A stretch of DNA of 64,000 nucleotides, taken from contig JAODAQ010000004.1 in the NCBI GenBank assembly GCA_025463515.1, positions 1 to 64,000 on the forward strand, in the 5' to 3' direction. The first letter of the stretch is position 1; the number at the start of each line of letters is the position of its first letter. A program made the position numbers and the translations under genes. Below, piece by piece: positions 42,147 through 52,003 of the stretch. Below the pieces are notes generated by a model that saw nothing but the letters and a program-made list of their open reading frames with translations, did no database searches and was not told the DNA's origin. Source of the DNA: Rhodoglobus sp. Lineage in GTDB: Bacteria > Actinomycetota > Actinomycetes > Actinomycetales > Microbacteriaceae.

Positions 42147-42977
42147 CTAGACCGGCTCGTTCGCGAAGTCGCCGATGCGCGCCGTGCGCATCACGCGCTC
42201 GAGCAGCTGGTCGAAGTTGCGCGCCATCTCCTGGGCGCTCTCGCCGGGCCACACGTGGAGCGGCTTCGCGGCACCCTGTGCCTGCTGGAGGGACGTGCGC
42301 TCCGGTAGCTGGGGCGAGAGCACGAGCGGCCCGAACATGTCGCGCAGCTCCTTGATGCGGAACTGGTGCTCGAGCGACTGCGACCGCAGCCGGTTCACGA
42401 TGATGCCGAGGGGCTGCAGTCGCGGGGAGAGGCCGCGGCGGATCTCCTCGATCGCCCGGAGCGCGCGGTCGGCGGCGGCGACGGAGAAGAGGCCGGGCTC
42501 GGTCACGATGGTGACCCGGTCCGATGCGGCCCAGGCAGTGCGGGTGAGTGCGTTGAGCGACGGCGCGCAGTCGATCAGCACGAGGTCGTAGTCGGCCTCG
42601 ACGTTGGCCAGCGCCTCCTCGAGCTTCCAGATGTCACGGATGCTCGGGTGCGGCCCGTCGAAGTTGATCGCCGAGGGCGAGCCGATGAGCACGTCGATCT
42701 TTCCGGGGCGCCCCTTCGTCCAGCCGCTGGGGGCGATCGCCGCCCGCACGATCTTCTCCTTGGGGGAGGCGAGCACATCGGCGATGTTGAGGTGGCCGCC
42801 CACGTCGATATCCATACCTGTGGATACATCCGACTGCGGGTCGAGATCGACAACTAGTGTCCGAAGGCCGCGCGCGAAGGCGGCGGAGGCCAGCCCGAGC
42901 GTCACTGTGGTCTTTCCCACGCCCCCTTTGAGGGAGCTGACGCTGAGTACATGCACGAGTAACGACGATACCTTCAC
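42147..42977 (-). CDS. Second orphan ParA-family ATPase
   Basis: A 276-residue ParA-like ATPase: deviant Walker A KGGVGKTTVTLGLA near residue 17, DLDPQSDVS and the Walker B-like LVLIDCAPSLN. It differs clearly from the ParA at 11148. ParB is absent nearby. It is divergent from pyruvate carboxylase with 113 nt between the genes. Start at the ATG 42977, although the GTG at the eighth codon, just before HVLSVSSLKGG, is also possible. The role is unknown; positioning of a cytoplasmic cargo would fit the family. Confidence 0.87.
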   Translation of the reverse strand: MKVSSLLVHVLSVSSLKGGVGKTTVTLGLASAAFARGLRTLVVDLDPQSDVSTGMDIDVGGHLNIADVLASPKEKIVRAAIAPSGWTKGRPGKIDVLIGSPSAINFDGPHPSIRDIWKLEEALANVEADYDLVLIDCAPSLNALTRTAWAASDRVTIVTEPGLFSVAAADRALRAIEEIRRGLSPRLQPLGIIVNRLRSQSLEHQFRIKELRDMFGPLVLSPQLPERTSLQQAQGAAKPLHVWPGESAQEMARNFDQLLERVMRTARIGDFANEPV

Positions 42978-43090
42978 TACAGTTAAAGAACCTAAATCTT
43001 GGGGCGTGTGTGGCCACCTGCTGAGGAAATTGCCAGCGTACGGCCGCCCTAGGCTTGGGCTAGAAGAAGCATGAGTGTCGAAGGGACCGG

Positions 43091-46000
43091 ATGTTCAGGA
43101 AGATTCTCGTAGCCAACCGAGGTGAGATCGCCATCCGCGCGATGCGCGCAGCGTTCGAGCTCGGCGCGAAGACCGTCGCGGTCTTCCCCTACGAGGACCG
43201 CAACTCCATGCACCGGTTGAAGGCCGACGAGGCCTACCAGATCGGCGAGAAGGGGCATCCGGTCAAGGCGTACCTCGACGTCGACGAGATCATCCGCGTC
43301 GCGAAGGAGTCGGGCGCCGACGCGATCTACCCCGGGTACGGCTTCTTGTCAGAGAATCCGGATCTGGCCCAGGCCGCCGCCGAGGCGGGCATCACCTTCA
43401 TCGGCCCGCCGACGCGCGTGCTCGAGATGGCCGGCAACAAGGTCACGGCGAAGGAGCACGCGATCGCGGCGGGAGTGCCGGTGCTCAAGTCCACGCCCGC
43501 CTCCCGCGACCTCGACGAGCTGCTCGCCGGCGCGGACGCGATCGGCTTCCCCATCTTCGCGAAGGCGGTCGCCGGCGGCGGCGGCCGCGGCATGCGCCGG
43601 GTCGAGTCGAAGGAAGACCTCCGCGGTGCCCTCGAAGAGGCGATGCGCGAGGCCGACAGCGCGTTCGGCGACCCCACGATGTTCCTCGAGCAGGCCGTCG
43701 TGCGGCCCCGCCACATCGAGGTGCAGATCCTCGCCGACGGCACGGGAGAGACGGTCCACCTGTTCGAGCGCGACTGCTCCGTGCAGCGCCGCCACCAGAA
43801 GGTCGTGGAGATCGCGCCGGCGCCGAACCTCGATGAGGGCATCCGGCAGGCCATGTACCGCGACGCGATCGCGTTCGCCAAGTCGATCGACTACGCCAAC
43901 GCGGGCACTGTCGAGTTCCTGCTCGACACCGTGGGGGAGCGCAAGGGCCAGCACTTCTTCATCGAGATGAACCCGCGCATCCAGGTCGAGCACACCGTGA
44001 CCGAGGAGGTCACGGACGTCGACCTCGTGCAGTCGCAGATGCGCATCGCGGCGGGGGAGACCCTCGCCGAGCTCGGGCTGCAGCAGGAGAACCTGCACCT
44101 GCGCGGCGCGGCGCTCCAGTGCCGCATCACGACCGAGGACCCGGCGGCGGGCTTCCGCCCGGACACCGGCAAGATCACCACCTACCGCTCACCCGGCGGC
44201 GCCGGCATCCGGCTCGATGGCGGCACCGTCGCCGCGGGTGCTCAGGTGAGCCCGTACTTCGACTCCATGCTCGTCAAGATGACGTGCCGCGGCCGTGACT
44301 TCGCCGCCGCAGTGGTCCGCGCGCGCCGCGGGCTCGCAGAGTTCCGCCTGCGCGGCGTCACCACGAACATCCCGTTCCTGCAGGCCGTCCTCGAGGACCC
44401 GGACTTCATCGCCGGCGACCTGAGCACCTCCTTCATCGAGGAGCGCCCGTGGCTCGTGCGCGGCCACCAGTCGAAGGACCGCGGCACCAAGATCCTCAAC
44501 TGGCTCGCCGATGTCACAGTCAACCAGCCCAACGGCGCGGGTGCGGGCATCATCGATCCGAGCCTCAAGCTCCCGGTCGTCGACCTCGACAAGCCAGCTC
44601 CCGCGGGCTCGCGCCAGCGCCTCCTCGAGCTCGGCCCGGTCGGTTTCGCCTCCGCGCTGCGCGCGCAGACCCCGCTCGCCGTCACGGAGACCACCTTCCG
44701 CGACGCGCACCAGTCGCTGCTCGCGACCCGCGTGCGCACCCGCGACCTCGCCGCCGTGCTGCCGCACGTGGCGCGCCTCACGCCGGGCCTGCTCTCGGTG
44801 GAGGCCTGGGGCGGAGCGACCTACGACGTCGCACTCCGCTTCCTCGGGGAGGACCCGTGGGAGCGCCTCTCGACGATGCGCGAGGCACTGCCGAACATCG
44901 CCATCCAGATGCTCCTGCGCGGCCGCAACACGGTCGGCTACACGCCGTACCCGACCGCGGTGACCGACGCCTTCGTGAAGGAGGCCGCTTCGAGCGGTGT
45001 GGACATCTTCCGCATCTTCGACGCGCTCAACGACGTCGACCAGATGCGACCGGCGATCGACGCCGTGCTGGCCACGGGCACCGCGGTCGCCGAGGTGGCG
45101 CTCTGCTACACGGCCGACCTGCTCGACCCCGACGAGAAGCTCTACACGCTCGACTACTACCTGAGGCTCGCCGACCAGATGGTCGCCGCGGGCGCGCACA
45201 TCCTGGCCATCAAGGACATGGCAGGGCTGCTTCGCGCGGATGCCGCGTTCCAGCTGGTCACCGCGCTGCGCGACCGCTTCGACCTCCCGGTGCACGTGCA
45301 CACCCACGACACCGCAGGCGGACAGCTCGCGACCCTCCTCGCCGCGTCCCGTGCGGGAGCCGACGCCGTCGACGTCGCCAGCGCGCCCATGGCCGGAACG
45401 ACGAGCCAGCCCTCCGCCTCGGCGCTCGTCGCCGCGCTCGCGCACACCGAGCGCGACACCGGCATCTCCCTGCAGGCCGTCTCCGACCTCGAGCCGTACT
45501 GGGAGGCCGTGCGCCACGTGTACAAGCCGTTCGAGTCGGGCCTGCCCGGGCCCACCGGCCGCGTGTACAAGCACGAGATCCCGGGCGGCCAGCTGTCGAA
45601 CCTCCGCCAGCAGGCGATCGCGCTCGGCCTTGCCGACCACTTCGAGAAGATCGAGGACCTCTACGCCGCGGCGAACCGGATCCTCGGCCGTCCGCCCAAG
45701 GTCACGCCATCGTCGAAGGTCGTGGGCGATCTTGCCCTTGCCCTCGCGGCGGCGGACGCCGATCCGGACGACTTCGAGCAGAACCCCGACAAGTACGACA
45801 TCCCCGACTCGGTGATCGGCTTCATGGCGGGCGAGCTGGGTGAGCTGCCCGGCGGCTGGCCCGAGCCGTTCCGCACGAAGGTGCTCAAGGGCCGCACGGT
45901 CAAGATCGGCGTCGAGCCCATCTCCGAGGAGGACCAGAAGGCCCTCGACGGCACCTCGGACGAGCGCCGCGGCACGCTCAACCGCCTGCTCTTCGCGGGC

Positions 46001-46495
46001 CCGACCAAGATCTTCGAGCAGGGCCGCGAAACGTACGGCGACCTCTCCGTGCTCGAGACCGTCGACTACCTCTACGGCCTGCACCAGGGCGTCGAGCACA
46101 CCGTCGAGATCGAGAAGGGCGTGAGCCTGCTGGTCGGGCTCGAGGCGATCGGCGAGGTCGATGAGAAGGGCATGCGCACCGTCATGGCCACGCTCAACGG
46201 CCAGCTGCGGCCGGTCACCGTTCGCGACAACTCCGTCAAGGTCGACATCAAGGCTGCGGAGAAGGCGGATGCCGCGCGCCCCGGGCACGTCGCTGCGCCG
46301 TTCTCCGGCGTGGTGACCCTGCAGGTGGTGGAGGGCTCCATCGTCGAGGCCGGGCAGGCCGTGGCATCCATCGAGGCCATGAAGATGGAGGCCGCGATCA
46401 CGGCCACGATCGGCGGCACCGTGAAGCGCCTCGCCATCCCGAAGACGCAGCAGGTGGACGCGGGCGATCTCCTGCTCGAGATCGACGCCGGGTAG
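43091..46495 (+). CDS. pyc: Pyruvate carboxylase
   Basis: Anaplerotic enzyme making oxaloacetate from pyruvate and bicarbonate with ATP and biotin. The 1134-residue chain contains the biotin carboxylase (residues 1-450, with GGGGRGMRRV ATP-grasp loop and EMNPRIQVEHTVTE), the carboxyltransferase (ETTFRDAHQSLLATRVRT near 535 and the metal-binding VHTHDTAGG), and the C-terminal biotinyl domain with Lys1098 in EAMKMEAA. The full single-chain architecture of actinobacterial Pyc is intact. AAGGGA ribosome site 6 nt before the ATG. Confidence 0.97.
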   Translation: MFRKILVANRGEIAIRAMRAAFELGAKTVAVFPYEDRNSMHRLKADEAYQIGEKGHPVKAYLDVDEIIRVAKESGADAIYPGYGFLSENPDLAQAAAEAGITFIGPPTRVLEMAGNKVTAKEHAIAAGVPVLKSTPASRDLDELLAGADAIGFPIFAKAVAGGGGRGMRRVESKEDLRGALEEAMREADSAFGDPTMFLEQAVVRPRHIEVQILADGTGETVHLFERDCSVQRRHQKVVEIAPAPNLDEGIRQAMYRDAIAFAKSIDYANAGTVEFLLDTVGERKGQHFFIEMNPRIQVEHTVTEEVTDVDLVQSQMRIAAGETLAELGLQQENLHLRGAALQCRITTEDPAAGFRPDTGKITTYRSPGGAGIRLDGGTVAAGAQVSPYFDSMLVKMTCRGRDFAAAVVRARRGLAEFRLRGVTTNIPFLQAVLEDPDFIAGDLSTSFIEERPWLVRGHQSKDRGTKILNWLADVTVNQPNGAGAGIIDPSLKLPVVDLDKPAPAGSRQRLLELGPVGFASALRAQTPLAVTETTFRDAHQSLLATRVRTRDLAAVLPHVARLTPGLLSVEAWGGATYDVALRFLGEDPWERLSTMREALPNIAIQMLLRGRNTVGYTPYPTAVTDAFVKEAASSGVDIFRIFDALNDVDQMRPAIDAVLATGTAVAEVALCYTADLLDPDEKLYTLDYYLRLADQMVAAGAHILAIKDMAGLLRADAAFQLVTALRDRFDLPVHVHTHDTAGGQLATLLAASRAGADAVDVASAPMAGTTSQPSASALVAALAHTERDTGISLQAVSDLEPYWEAVRHVYKPFESGLPGPTGRVYKHEIPGGQLSNLRQQAIALGLADHFEKIEDLYAAANRILGRPPKVTPSSKVVGDLALALAAADADPDDFEQNPDKYDIPDSVIGFMAGELGELPGGWPEPFRTKVLKGRTVKIGVEPISEEDQKALDGTSDERRGTLNRLLFAGPTKIFEQGRETYGDLSVLETVDYLYGLHQGVEHTVEIEKGVSLLVGLEAIGEVDEKGMRTVMATLNGQLRPVTVRDNSVKVDIKAAEKADAARPGHVAAPFSGVVTLQVVEGSIVEAGQAVASIEAMKMEAAITATIGGTVKRLAIPKTQQVDAGDLLLEIDAG

Positions 46496-46563
46496 CAACC
46501 TCCCGAACGGGGGACAGGTGCTCCGGCTAAACTGGAGTGTTTGCACCGAAGGAGTAGTACTCA

Positions 46564-47850
46564 TTGGCAACTAGACGCAGCACTAAAGAAGACGAGCCCG
46601 TCGAGGGCGGCAGCACGCCCACCGACATCGCCGTGCCCACCGAGAGCATGACGTTCACCGTCGCGCTCCCCGTGCAGGTGCACGAGACCCCGGAGGACGA
46701 GGCCGCCGTCAGCATTGACGACGTCGCTATCAACCCCGACTACCTGTCAACGGCGGGGCCCGCGACCACGACCATCCAGCTGGTCGCCGAGGATGTCGCG
46801 ATCATGCCGCCTCCCGAGGAGGAGCCGGTGATCCCCGCCCTCCCCGAGCCCGACGACGTCTACACGCGGCGCGGACGGCAGCGCCCGGAGGTCGCTTCGA
46901 CGCCGGAGCCCGCCACCATGCTGACGCCGGAGCGCCTCATCCACACGCCGAAGCGCAAGCGCAAGCCGGCGCCCGAGGGCTTCCTGCAGCGCCTGCTGTA
47001 CGACGCGACGTTCCGTCTCGTCAACGTGGGCGACTCGTACCGGGTGCGCGAGCGCAAGGCGCTGGACGCCCGCATCGGCAAGCCGTTCGAGGGCGGCACG
47101 CGGTTCGTCGCGGTGCTCACCCGCAAGGGCGGCGTCGGCAAGACCACGATCTCGACCCTCCTGGGCATGGCGATGGCCGATGTGCGCGAAGACCGCGTGA
47201 TCGCGATCGACGCCAACCCCGACCGCGGAACTCTCGCCGAGCGCATCATCAAGAGCACGCGGGCGACCGTGCGCGATGTCGTGACGCGCGCCGCGACGCT
47301 CGGCACGTTCACGGAGTTCCAGACGCTCGTCTCGCGGGATGTCACGCGCCTCGACGTGCTCGCCTCCGACACCGACCCCACCGTCGCCGAGGCCTTCGAC
47401 GAGGACGACTACAACGTCGTCGCGGACATGGCCGAGCGCTTCTACTCCGTGGTTGTCACCGACTGCGGCACCGGGATGCTGCACTCCGCCATGAAGGCCA
47501 CCCTGCAGCGCGCCGACTCCGTGGTCGTCGTGTGCGGCGGCAGCGTCGACGAGTCCCGCCTCGCCTCGGAGACGCTCACCTGGCTCGAGTCCAACGGCTA
47601 CGAGGGGCTCGTGAAGAACGCGGTGGTCGCGCTCAACACGGCGACCCACGGCACCAACCTCGTCAAGCTCGAGGAGATCGAGGCGCACTTCCAGTCGCGC
47701 GTGCGAGACATCGTTCGTATCCCGTACGACCCGGCCCTCGCTACCGGCTCGCTCATCCGCTTCGACGAGGTGCGCCCGCTCACCCGCGCGGCCGCTCGGG
47801 AGCTCGCCGCGCAGGTTGTCGACGGGCTGCCGCAGGAGAGGACTGCCTGA
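46564..47850 (+). CDS. MinD/ParA-like ATPase with long disordered N-terminus
   Basis: A 428-residue protein. Residues 1-130 are Pro/Glu/Thr-rich and probably disordered; KRKRKPAPEGF begins the folded part. A deviant Walker A TRKGGVGKTTISTLLG lies near residue 183, followed by IAIDANPDRGTLA and VVTDCGTGMLH. It resembles the actinobacterial EspI/MinD-like ATPases found near secretion or division genes. The start is TTG 46564, supported by AAGGAG 12 nt upstream. With the genes at 11148 and 42147 it is the third orphan ParA/MinD ATPase in the window. Confidence 0.85.
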   Translation: MATRRSTKEDEPVEGGSTPTDIAVPTESMTFTVALPVQVHETPEDEAAVSIDDVAINPDYLSTAGPATTTIQLVAEDVAIMPPPEEEPVIPALPEPDDVYTRRGRQRPEVASTPEPATMLTPERLIHTPKRKRKPAPEGFLQRLLYDATFRLVNVGDSYRVRERKALDARIGKPFEGGTRFVAVLTRKGGVGKTTISTLLGMAMADVREDRVIAIDANPDRGTLAERIIKSTRATVRDVVTRAATLGTFTEFQTLVSRDVTRLDVLASDTDPTVAEAFDEDDYNVVADMAERFYSVVVTDCGTGMLHSAMKATLQRADSVVVVCGGSVDESRLASETLTWLESNGYEGLVKNAVVALNTATHGTNLVKLEEIEAHFQSRVRDIVRIPYDPALATGSLIRFDEVRPLTRAAARELAAQVVDGLPQERTA

Positions 47851-47852
47851 GC

Positions 47853-48344
47853 GTGGCAGAACGCCCCATCCGCCTCTTCGGCGACCCCGTGCTGCGCTCC
47901 GCCTGTGACCCGATCCGCGTCGGCGACCCGCGCGCTGTGCAGCTCATCGAGGACCTCCTCGAGACCGTCCGGCTGCCTGGCCGGGCGGGGCTCGCCGCCA
48001 ACCAGATCGGCGTGAGCATGCGGGCGTTCAGCTACAACGTCGATGACGTGGTCGGCTACGTGATCAACCCCGTGCTCGCCGAGGTGCGCGGCGAGGTCGA
48101 GCTCGTGGACGAGGGCTGCCTCTCGGTGCCCGGCTTCTACTTCCCGCGTCTGCGCCACCCGTGGGCGCGCGTGACCGGTGTGGACCTCGACGGCAATCCG
48201 GTCGAGCTCGTGGGGGAGGGGCTCATGGCCCAGGCGCTCCAGCACGAGACCGACCACCTCGACGGCCACCTCTACATCGAGGAGCTCGAGCCCGCAACGA
48301 AGAAGGAGGCCATGCGGATGATCCGCATGGCCCCCTGGTACTGA
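47853..48344 (+). CDS. def: Peptide deformylase
   Basis: Removes the formyl group from nascent N-termini. The 163-residue protein has all three motifs: GRAGLAANQIGV (motif 1), EGCLSVP with the metal Cys (motif 2) and QHETDHLDG (HExxH, motif 3). GTG 47853 follows the previous stop by 2 nt and an AGGAGAGG ribosome site. Confidence 0.95.
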   Translation: MAERPIRLFGDPVLRSACDPIRVGDPRAVQLIEDLLETVRLPGRAGLAANQIGVSMRAFSYNVDDVVGYVINPVLAEVRGEVELVDEGCLSVPGFYFPRLRHPWARVTGVDLDGNPVELVGEGLMAQALQHETDHLDGHLYIEELEPATKKEAMRMIRMAPWY

Positions 48345-48351
48345 TTCGCCA

Positions 48352-50178
48352 CTAGTGGTTGAGTGACACGCCCTCGGTCGCGGGGGCGGCGTTGTACATG
48401 CCCTCGATCTCGTGGGTGAAGTCCTTCAGGATCACGTTGCGCTTGATGCTCAGCTTCGGCGTGAGGTGTCCGCTCGCCTCCGTGAGCTCGGCATCGAGGA
48501 TGACGAACTTGCGGATCGACTCGGCGCGCGAGACCGTCGCGTTCGCGGCATCCACGGCCTTCTGGACTTCCGCGAGCACCTTCGGGTCCTTCGCCGCGGC
48601 GTCGACGGCCATGCCCGCGTCGAGGCCGTTGTTCTTCAGCCAGGTCGGGAGCATCTCCTCGTCGAGGGTGACGAGCGCGGAGATGAAGGGCTTCTGATCG
48701 CCGACGACGATGACCTGGCCGATGATCGGGTTCGCGCGGATCGGGTCCTCGAGCGCGGCGGGGGCGACGTTCTTGCCGCCGGCCGTGACGATGATCTCCT
48801 TCTTGCGGCCCGTGATCTCGAGGTAGCCGTCGTCATCGATGACGCCGATGTCACCCGTGCGGAACCAGCCGTCCTCGAAGGCGTCGTCGGTGGCCTCCTT
48901 GTTGTTCCAGTAGCCGGCGAAGATGTCGACGCCCTTGGCCTGGATCTCGCCGTCCTCCGCGATGCGCACCGAGACGCCGGGCAGGGGCGGGCCGACCTTG
49001 CCGATCTTGAAGTTCGAGGCGAGGTTCACCGAGATCGGCGCCGTGGTCTCGGTGAGGCCGTATCCCTCGAGGATCGTGAGGCCGAGGCTGCGGTAGAAGT
49101 GCCCGAGGCGCAGGCCGAGCGGCGCTGAGCCGGAGACCGCGTACTTGACCCGGCCGCCCATGGCCGCGCGGATCTTGCTCAGCACGAGACGATCGAGCAC
49201 CGCGAACTGCACCTTCAGGCCGAACGGCACGTGACCGGCATCGACGGCCTTCGAGTGCGCGATGGCGACGTCGGCCGCCCTGCGGAAGATCTTGCCCTTG
49301 CCGCCGGTCTCGGCCTTCTGCTCGGAGGCGTTGTAGACCTTCTCGAACACGCGGGGGACCGCGAGGAGGAAGGTCGGGCGGAACGACTGCAGCGAGGGCA
49401 GCAGCAGCTTGGTGTCGGCCTGGTGGCCGACCTTGACGCCCCCGTGCACGGCCAGCACCGCGATGAAGCGCGCGAAGACGTGCGCCATCGTGATGAAGAG
49501 CAGCGTGCTCGACTCCGGGTTGACGACCTCAGGAATGGCCTTCTGCGCGTTGCGCGTCAGCTCCACGAAGTTCGAGTGCGTCAGGATGCAGCCCTTCGGC
49601 TTGCCCGTCGTGCCCGAGGTGTAGATCAGCGTCGCGAGGTCAGAGCCCTTGGCGAGGTTGCGGCGGCGCTCGATCTCCTCGTCCGTGACATCCGTGCCGG
49701 CCTTCGCCAGCTTGTCGAGATCGCCCAGCTCGATCTTCCAGGTGTGGGCGACGGCCGGGACATCCGCGGCGATCTCGTCGAAGCGCGAGAAGTGCTCGGC
49801 GGTCTCCGTGATGATGCCGATCGCGCCGGAGTCGGTGAGGTTCCACAGGATCTGGCTGGGGGCGGAGGTCTCGTAGATCGGCACCAGCACGGCGCCGGCG
49901 TACCAGACCGCGAAGTCGATGAGCGACCACTCGAAGCGGGTCTTGCACATCATGCCGATCTTGTCGCCGGGCTGGATGCCCGCAGCGACGAAGCCCTTGG
50001 CGAGGGCGATCACCTGCTTCTGGAAGTCGGCCGCAGTGAGATCGGCCCAGCCTCCGTCTGCGGTGGGAAGCGCGAACAGCGCACGGTCGGGCGTGGCCTT
50101 GACCCGCTCTACGAGCAGGTCGGTCGCATTGGCCTCTGGGTCGGCTTTCACAAGGGCGGGAACATCGATCTGTTTCAC
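48352..50178 (-). CDS. Long-chain fatty acid-CoA ligase (FadD15-like)
   Basis: A 608-residue AMP-forming acyl-CoA ligase of the membrane-linked ACSL group. The P-loop is IYTSGTTGKPKGC; the A5 motif is EGYGLTETTAPISVN; the adenylate motif GWFRTGDIG and the C-terminal GRKKEIIVTAGGKNV follow. It corresponds to Rv2187 (fadD15), at the start of the third conserved block. GTG 50178 is preferred over upstream starts because AAAGGAG lies 5 nt before it. Confidence 0.94.
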   Translation of the reverse strand: MKQIDVPALVKADPEANATDLLVERVKATPDRALFALPTADGGWADLTAADFQKQVIALAKGFVAAGIQPGDKIGMMCKTRFEWSLIDFAVWYAGAVLVPIYETSAPSQILWNLTDSGAIGIITETAEHFSRFDEIAADVPAVAHTWKIELGDLDKLAKAGTDVTDEEIERRRNLAKGSDLATLIYTSGTTGKPKGCILTHSNFVELTRNAQKAIPEVVNPESSTLLFITMAHVFARFIAVLAVHGGVKVGHQADTKLLLPSLQSFRPTFLLAVPRVFEKVYNASEQKAETGGKGKIFRRAADVAIAHSKAVDAGHVPFGLKVQFAVLDRLVLSKIRAAMGGRVKYAVSGSAPLGLRLGHFYRSLGLTILEGYGLTETTAPISVNLASNFKIGKVGPPLPGVSVRIAEDGEIQAKGVDIFAGYWNNKEATDDAFEDGWFRTGDIGVIDDDGYLEITGRKKEIIVTAGGKNVAPAALEDPIRANPIIGQVIVVGDQKPFISALVTLDEEMLPTWLKNNGLDAGMAVDAAAKDPKVLAEVQKAVDAANATVSRAESIRKFVILDAELTEASGHLTPKLSIKRNVILKDFTHEIEGMYNAAPATEGVSLNH

Positions 50179-50285
50179 GGCAACTCCTTTGGCACCGGTC
50201 GGGGTCATTTCAGCCATCCTACCCGGGCGTTTCCGCCACTCACCGGGTATTCGGAGCACTCACACCCTCGGTAAGCTCGATCCTC

Positions 50286-51233
50286 GTGCATGCCATCGGA
50301 ATCGACATCGGCGGAACCAAGATCGCGGGGGCCGTGGTCTCCGAGACCGGCGAGATCATCGCCGAGCAGCGGGTCGCGACCCAGGCGGGCGATTCGGAGG
50401 CGATCATCGACGCGGTCGTGGAGATGATCGAGCGCCTCGCGATCGGTCGGGCGATCACTGCCGCGGGGGTCGCTGCCCCCGGGTTCATCGACTCCAAGCA
50501 GTCGACCGTCTACTACACGCCCAACATCAACTGGCGCAACGAGCCGCTGCGCGAGCGCCTCCTCAAGCGCCTGAACCTCGACATCACCATCGACAACGAC
50601 GCGAACGCCGCGGGCTGGGCGGAGTACCGCTTCGGCGCCGGCCGCTCGCTCAGTGACATGACGATGCTCACGATCGGCACCGGGGTCGGCGGCGCGATCG
50701 TCAGCCAGGGCAGGCTGTTCCGCGGCGGCTTCGGCACCGGGGCCGAGCTCGGCCACCTCCGCATCGTGCCCGAGGGGCTGCCCTGCGGCTGCGGCGCGCG
50801 CGGCTGCATCGAGCAGTACGGCTCGGGCCGCGCCCTCCTGCGCATGGCCAACGAGATCGCGGACGTGGGCGGCATCGGCCTCGCCCTCGCCGACGCGCGG
50901 CGCGAGCACGGGGAGCTCGACGGCGTGATCGTGGGCGGCCTGATCGCGGAGCGGGATGCCGGAGCGGTACTCGCGCTCGAGCAGCTCGGCCACTGGCTGG
51001 GGCAGGCGTGCGCGTCTCTCAGCGCGGTCCTCGACCCCGAGGTGTTCGTCTTCGGCGGGGGAGTGTCGATCGCGGGCGACCTGCTGCTCGACCCGGTCCG
51101 CGAGTCCTACCGGCAGAACGTGCCGGCGCGCGGCTACCACCCGGAGCCCGCGTTCGTCATCGCCGAGCTGGTCAACGACGCCGGTGTGGTGGGCGCCGCC
51201 GACCTCGCCCGAATCCACGCGGTAGGGGCTTAA
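50286..51233 (+). CDS. glk: ROK-family glucokinase
   Basis: Phosphorylates glucose with ATP or polyphosphate. The 315-residue protein shows the DIGGTKIAG phosphate loop (residues 7-15), the DNDANAAGWAEY segment with the catalytic Asp, and the zinc-binding ROK signature CGCGARGCIEQYGSG. TAAGCT (50272-50277) is 8 nt before the GTG, so translation is probably leaderless. Sits between fadD15 and plsC as often in actinobacteria. Confidence 0.93.
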   Translation: MHAIGIDIGGTKIAGAVVSETGEIIAEQRVATQAGDSEAIIDAVVEMIERLAIGRAITAAGVAAPGFIDSKQSTVYYTPNINWRNEPLRERLLKRLNLDITIDNDANAAGWAEYRFGAGRSLSDMTMLTIGTGVGGAIVSQGRLFRGGFGTGAELGHLRIVPEGLPCGCGARGCIEQYGSGRALLRMANEIADVGGIGLALADARREHGELDGVIVGGLIAERDAGAVLALEQLGHWLGQACASLSAVLDPEVFVFGGGVSIAGDLLLDPVRESYRQNVPARGYHPEPAFVIAELVNDAGVVGAADLARIHAVGA

Positions 51234-51263
51234 GCTAGATGTTCCCCGGCCGGAGGTAGCGCG

Positions 51264-51953
51264 ATGTTCTACTGGTTCATGAAGAACCTTGTGGCAGGAC
51301 CGCTGCTCAAGACGGTGTTCCGCCCGTGGGTGACCGGCCTCGACAACATCCCGAAGACCGGCGGCGTGATCCTCGCGAGCAACCACCTGTCGTTCATCGA
51401 CTCGATCTTCCTGCCGCTGCTCATCGAGCGCCGCATCTACTTCCTCGCCAAGAGCGACTACTTCACGGGCAAGGGCCTCAAGAACTGGGCGGTCAAGCAC
51501 TTCCTGCTCGGTACCGGGATGCTCCCCATCGACCGTTCGGGCGGCAAGGCTTCCGAGGCATCCCTGAACACCGGGCTCGATGTCATCGCCAAGGGCAACG
51601 TCCTCGGGATCTACCCCGAGGGCACCCGGAGCCCCGACGGCAAGATGTACCGCGGCCGCACCGGCGTCGCGCGCATGATCCTGGAGGGCCACGTGCCGGT
51701 GGTACCGGTCGCGATGGTCGACACCGAGAAGGTCATGCCGATCGGCAGCAAGCTCCCCAAGGTGCGCCGCATCGGCGTCATCTTCGGCGAGCCGCTCGAC
51801 TTCTCGCGCTTCGAGGGGCTCGAGGGCGACCGTTTCATCCTGCGGGCGATCACCGACGAGATCATGTACGAGCTCAGCCGCATCAGCGGTCAGGAATACG
51901 TGGACGTCTACGCGAGTTCGGTGAAGGACAAGATGGGTTCTCGCAGCCGGTAG
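51264..51953 (+). CDS. 1-acylglycerol-3-phosphate O-acyltransferase family protein
   Basis: A 229-residue PlsC-type acyltransferase that makes phosphatidic acid from lysophosphatidic acid at the membrane. Motif I is SNHLSFIDSIF (HxxxxD), motif III YPEGTRSPDG, and a hydrophobic N-terminal segment (residues 1-20) could anchor it. Ribosome site GGAGGTAG before ATG. Corresponds to Rv2182c. Confidence 0.93.
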   Translation: MFYWFMKNLVAGPLLKTVFRPWVTGLDNIPKTGGVILASNHLSFIDSIFLPLLIERRIYFLAKSDYFTGKGLKNWAVKHFLLGTGMLPIDRSGGKASEASLNTGLDVIAKGNVLGIYPEGTRSPDGKMYRGRTGVARMILEGHVPVVPVAMVDTEKVMPIGSKLPKVRRIGVIFGEPLDFSRFEGLEGDRFILRAITDEIMYELSRISGQEYVDVYASSVKDKMGSRSR

Positions 51954-52003
51954 GCTCGAAAAGCTGTCTTCTTCCATTCACACCGCACCAAAGGAACTCC
52001 CTC

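Noticed and set aside
44189-46570. A 793-codon open frame on the minus strand opposite pyruvate carboxylase
   Set aside because: Such frames arise from GC-rich third-position bias in the real gene; the protein has no recognisable domain and lacks a ribosome site.
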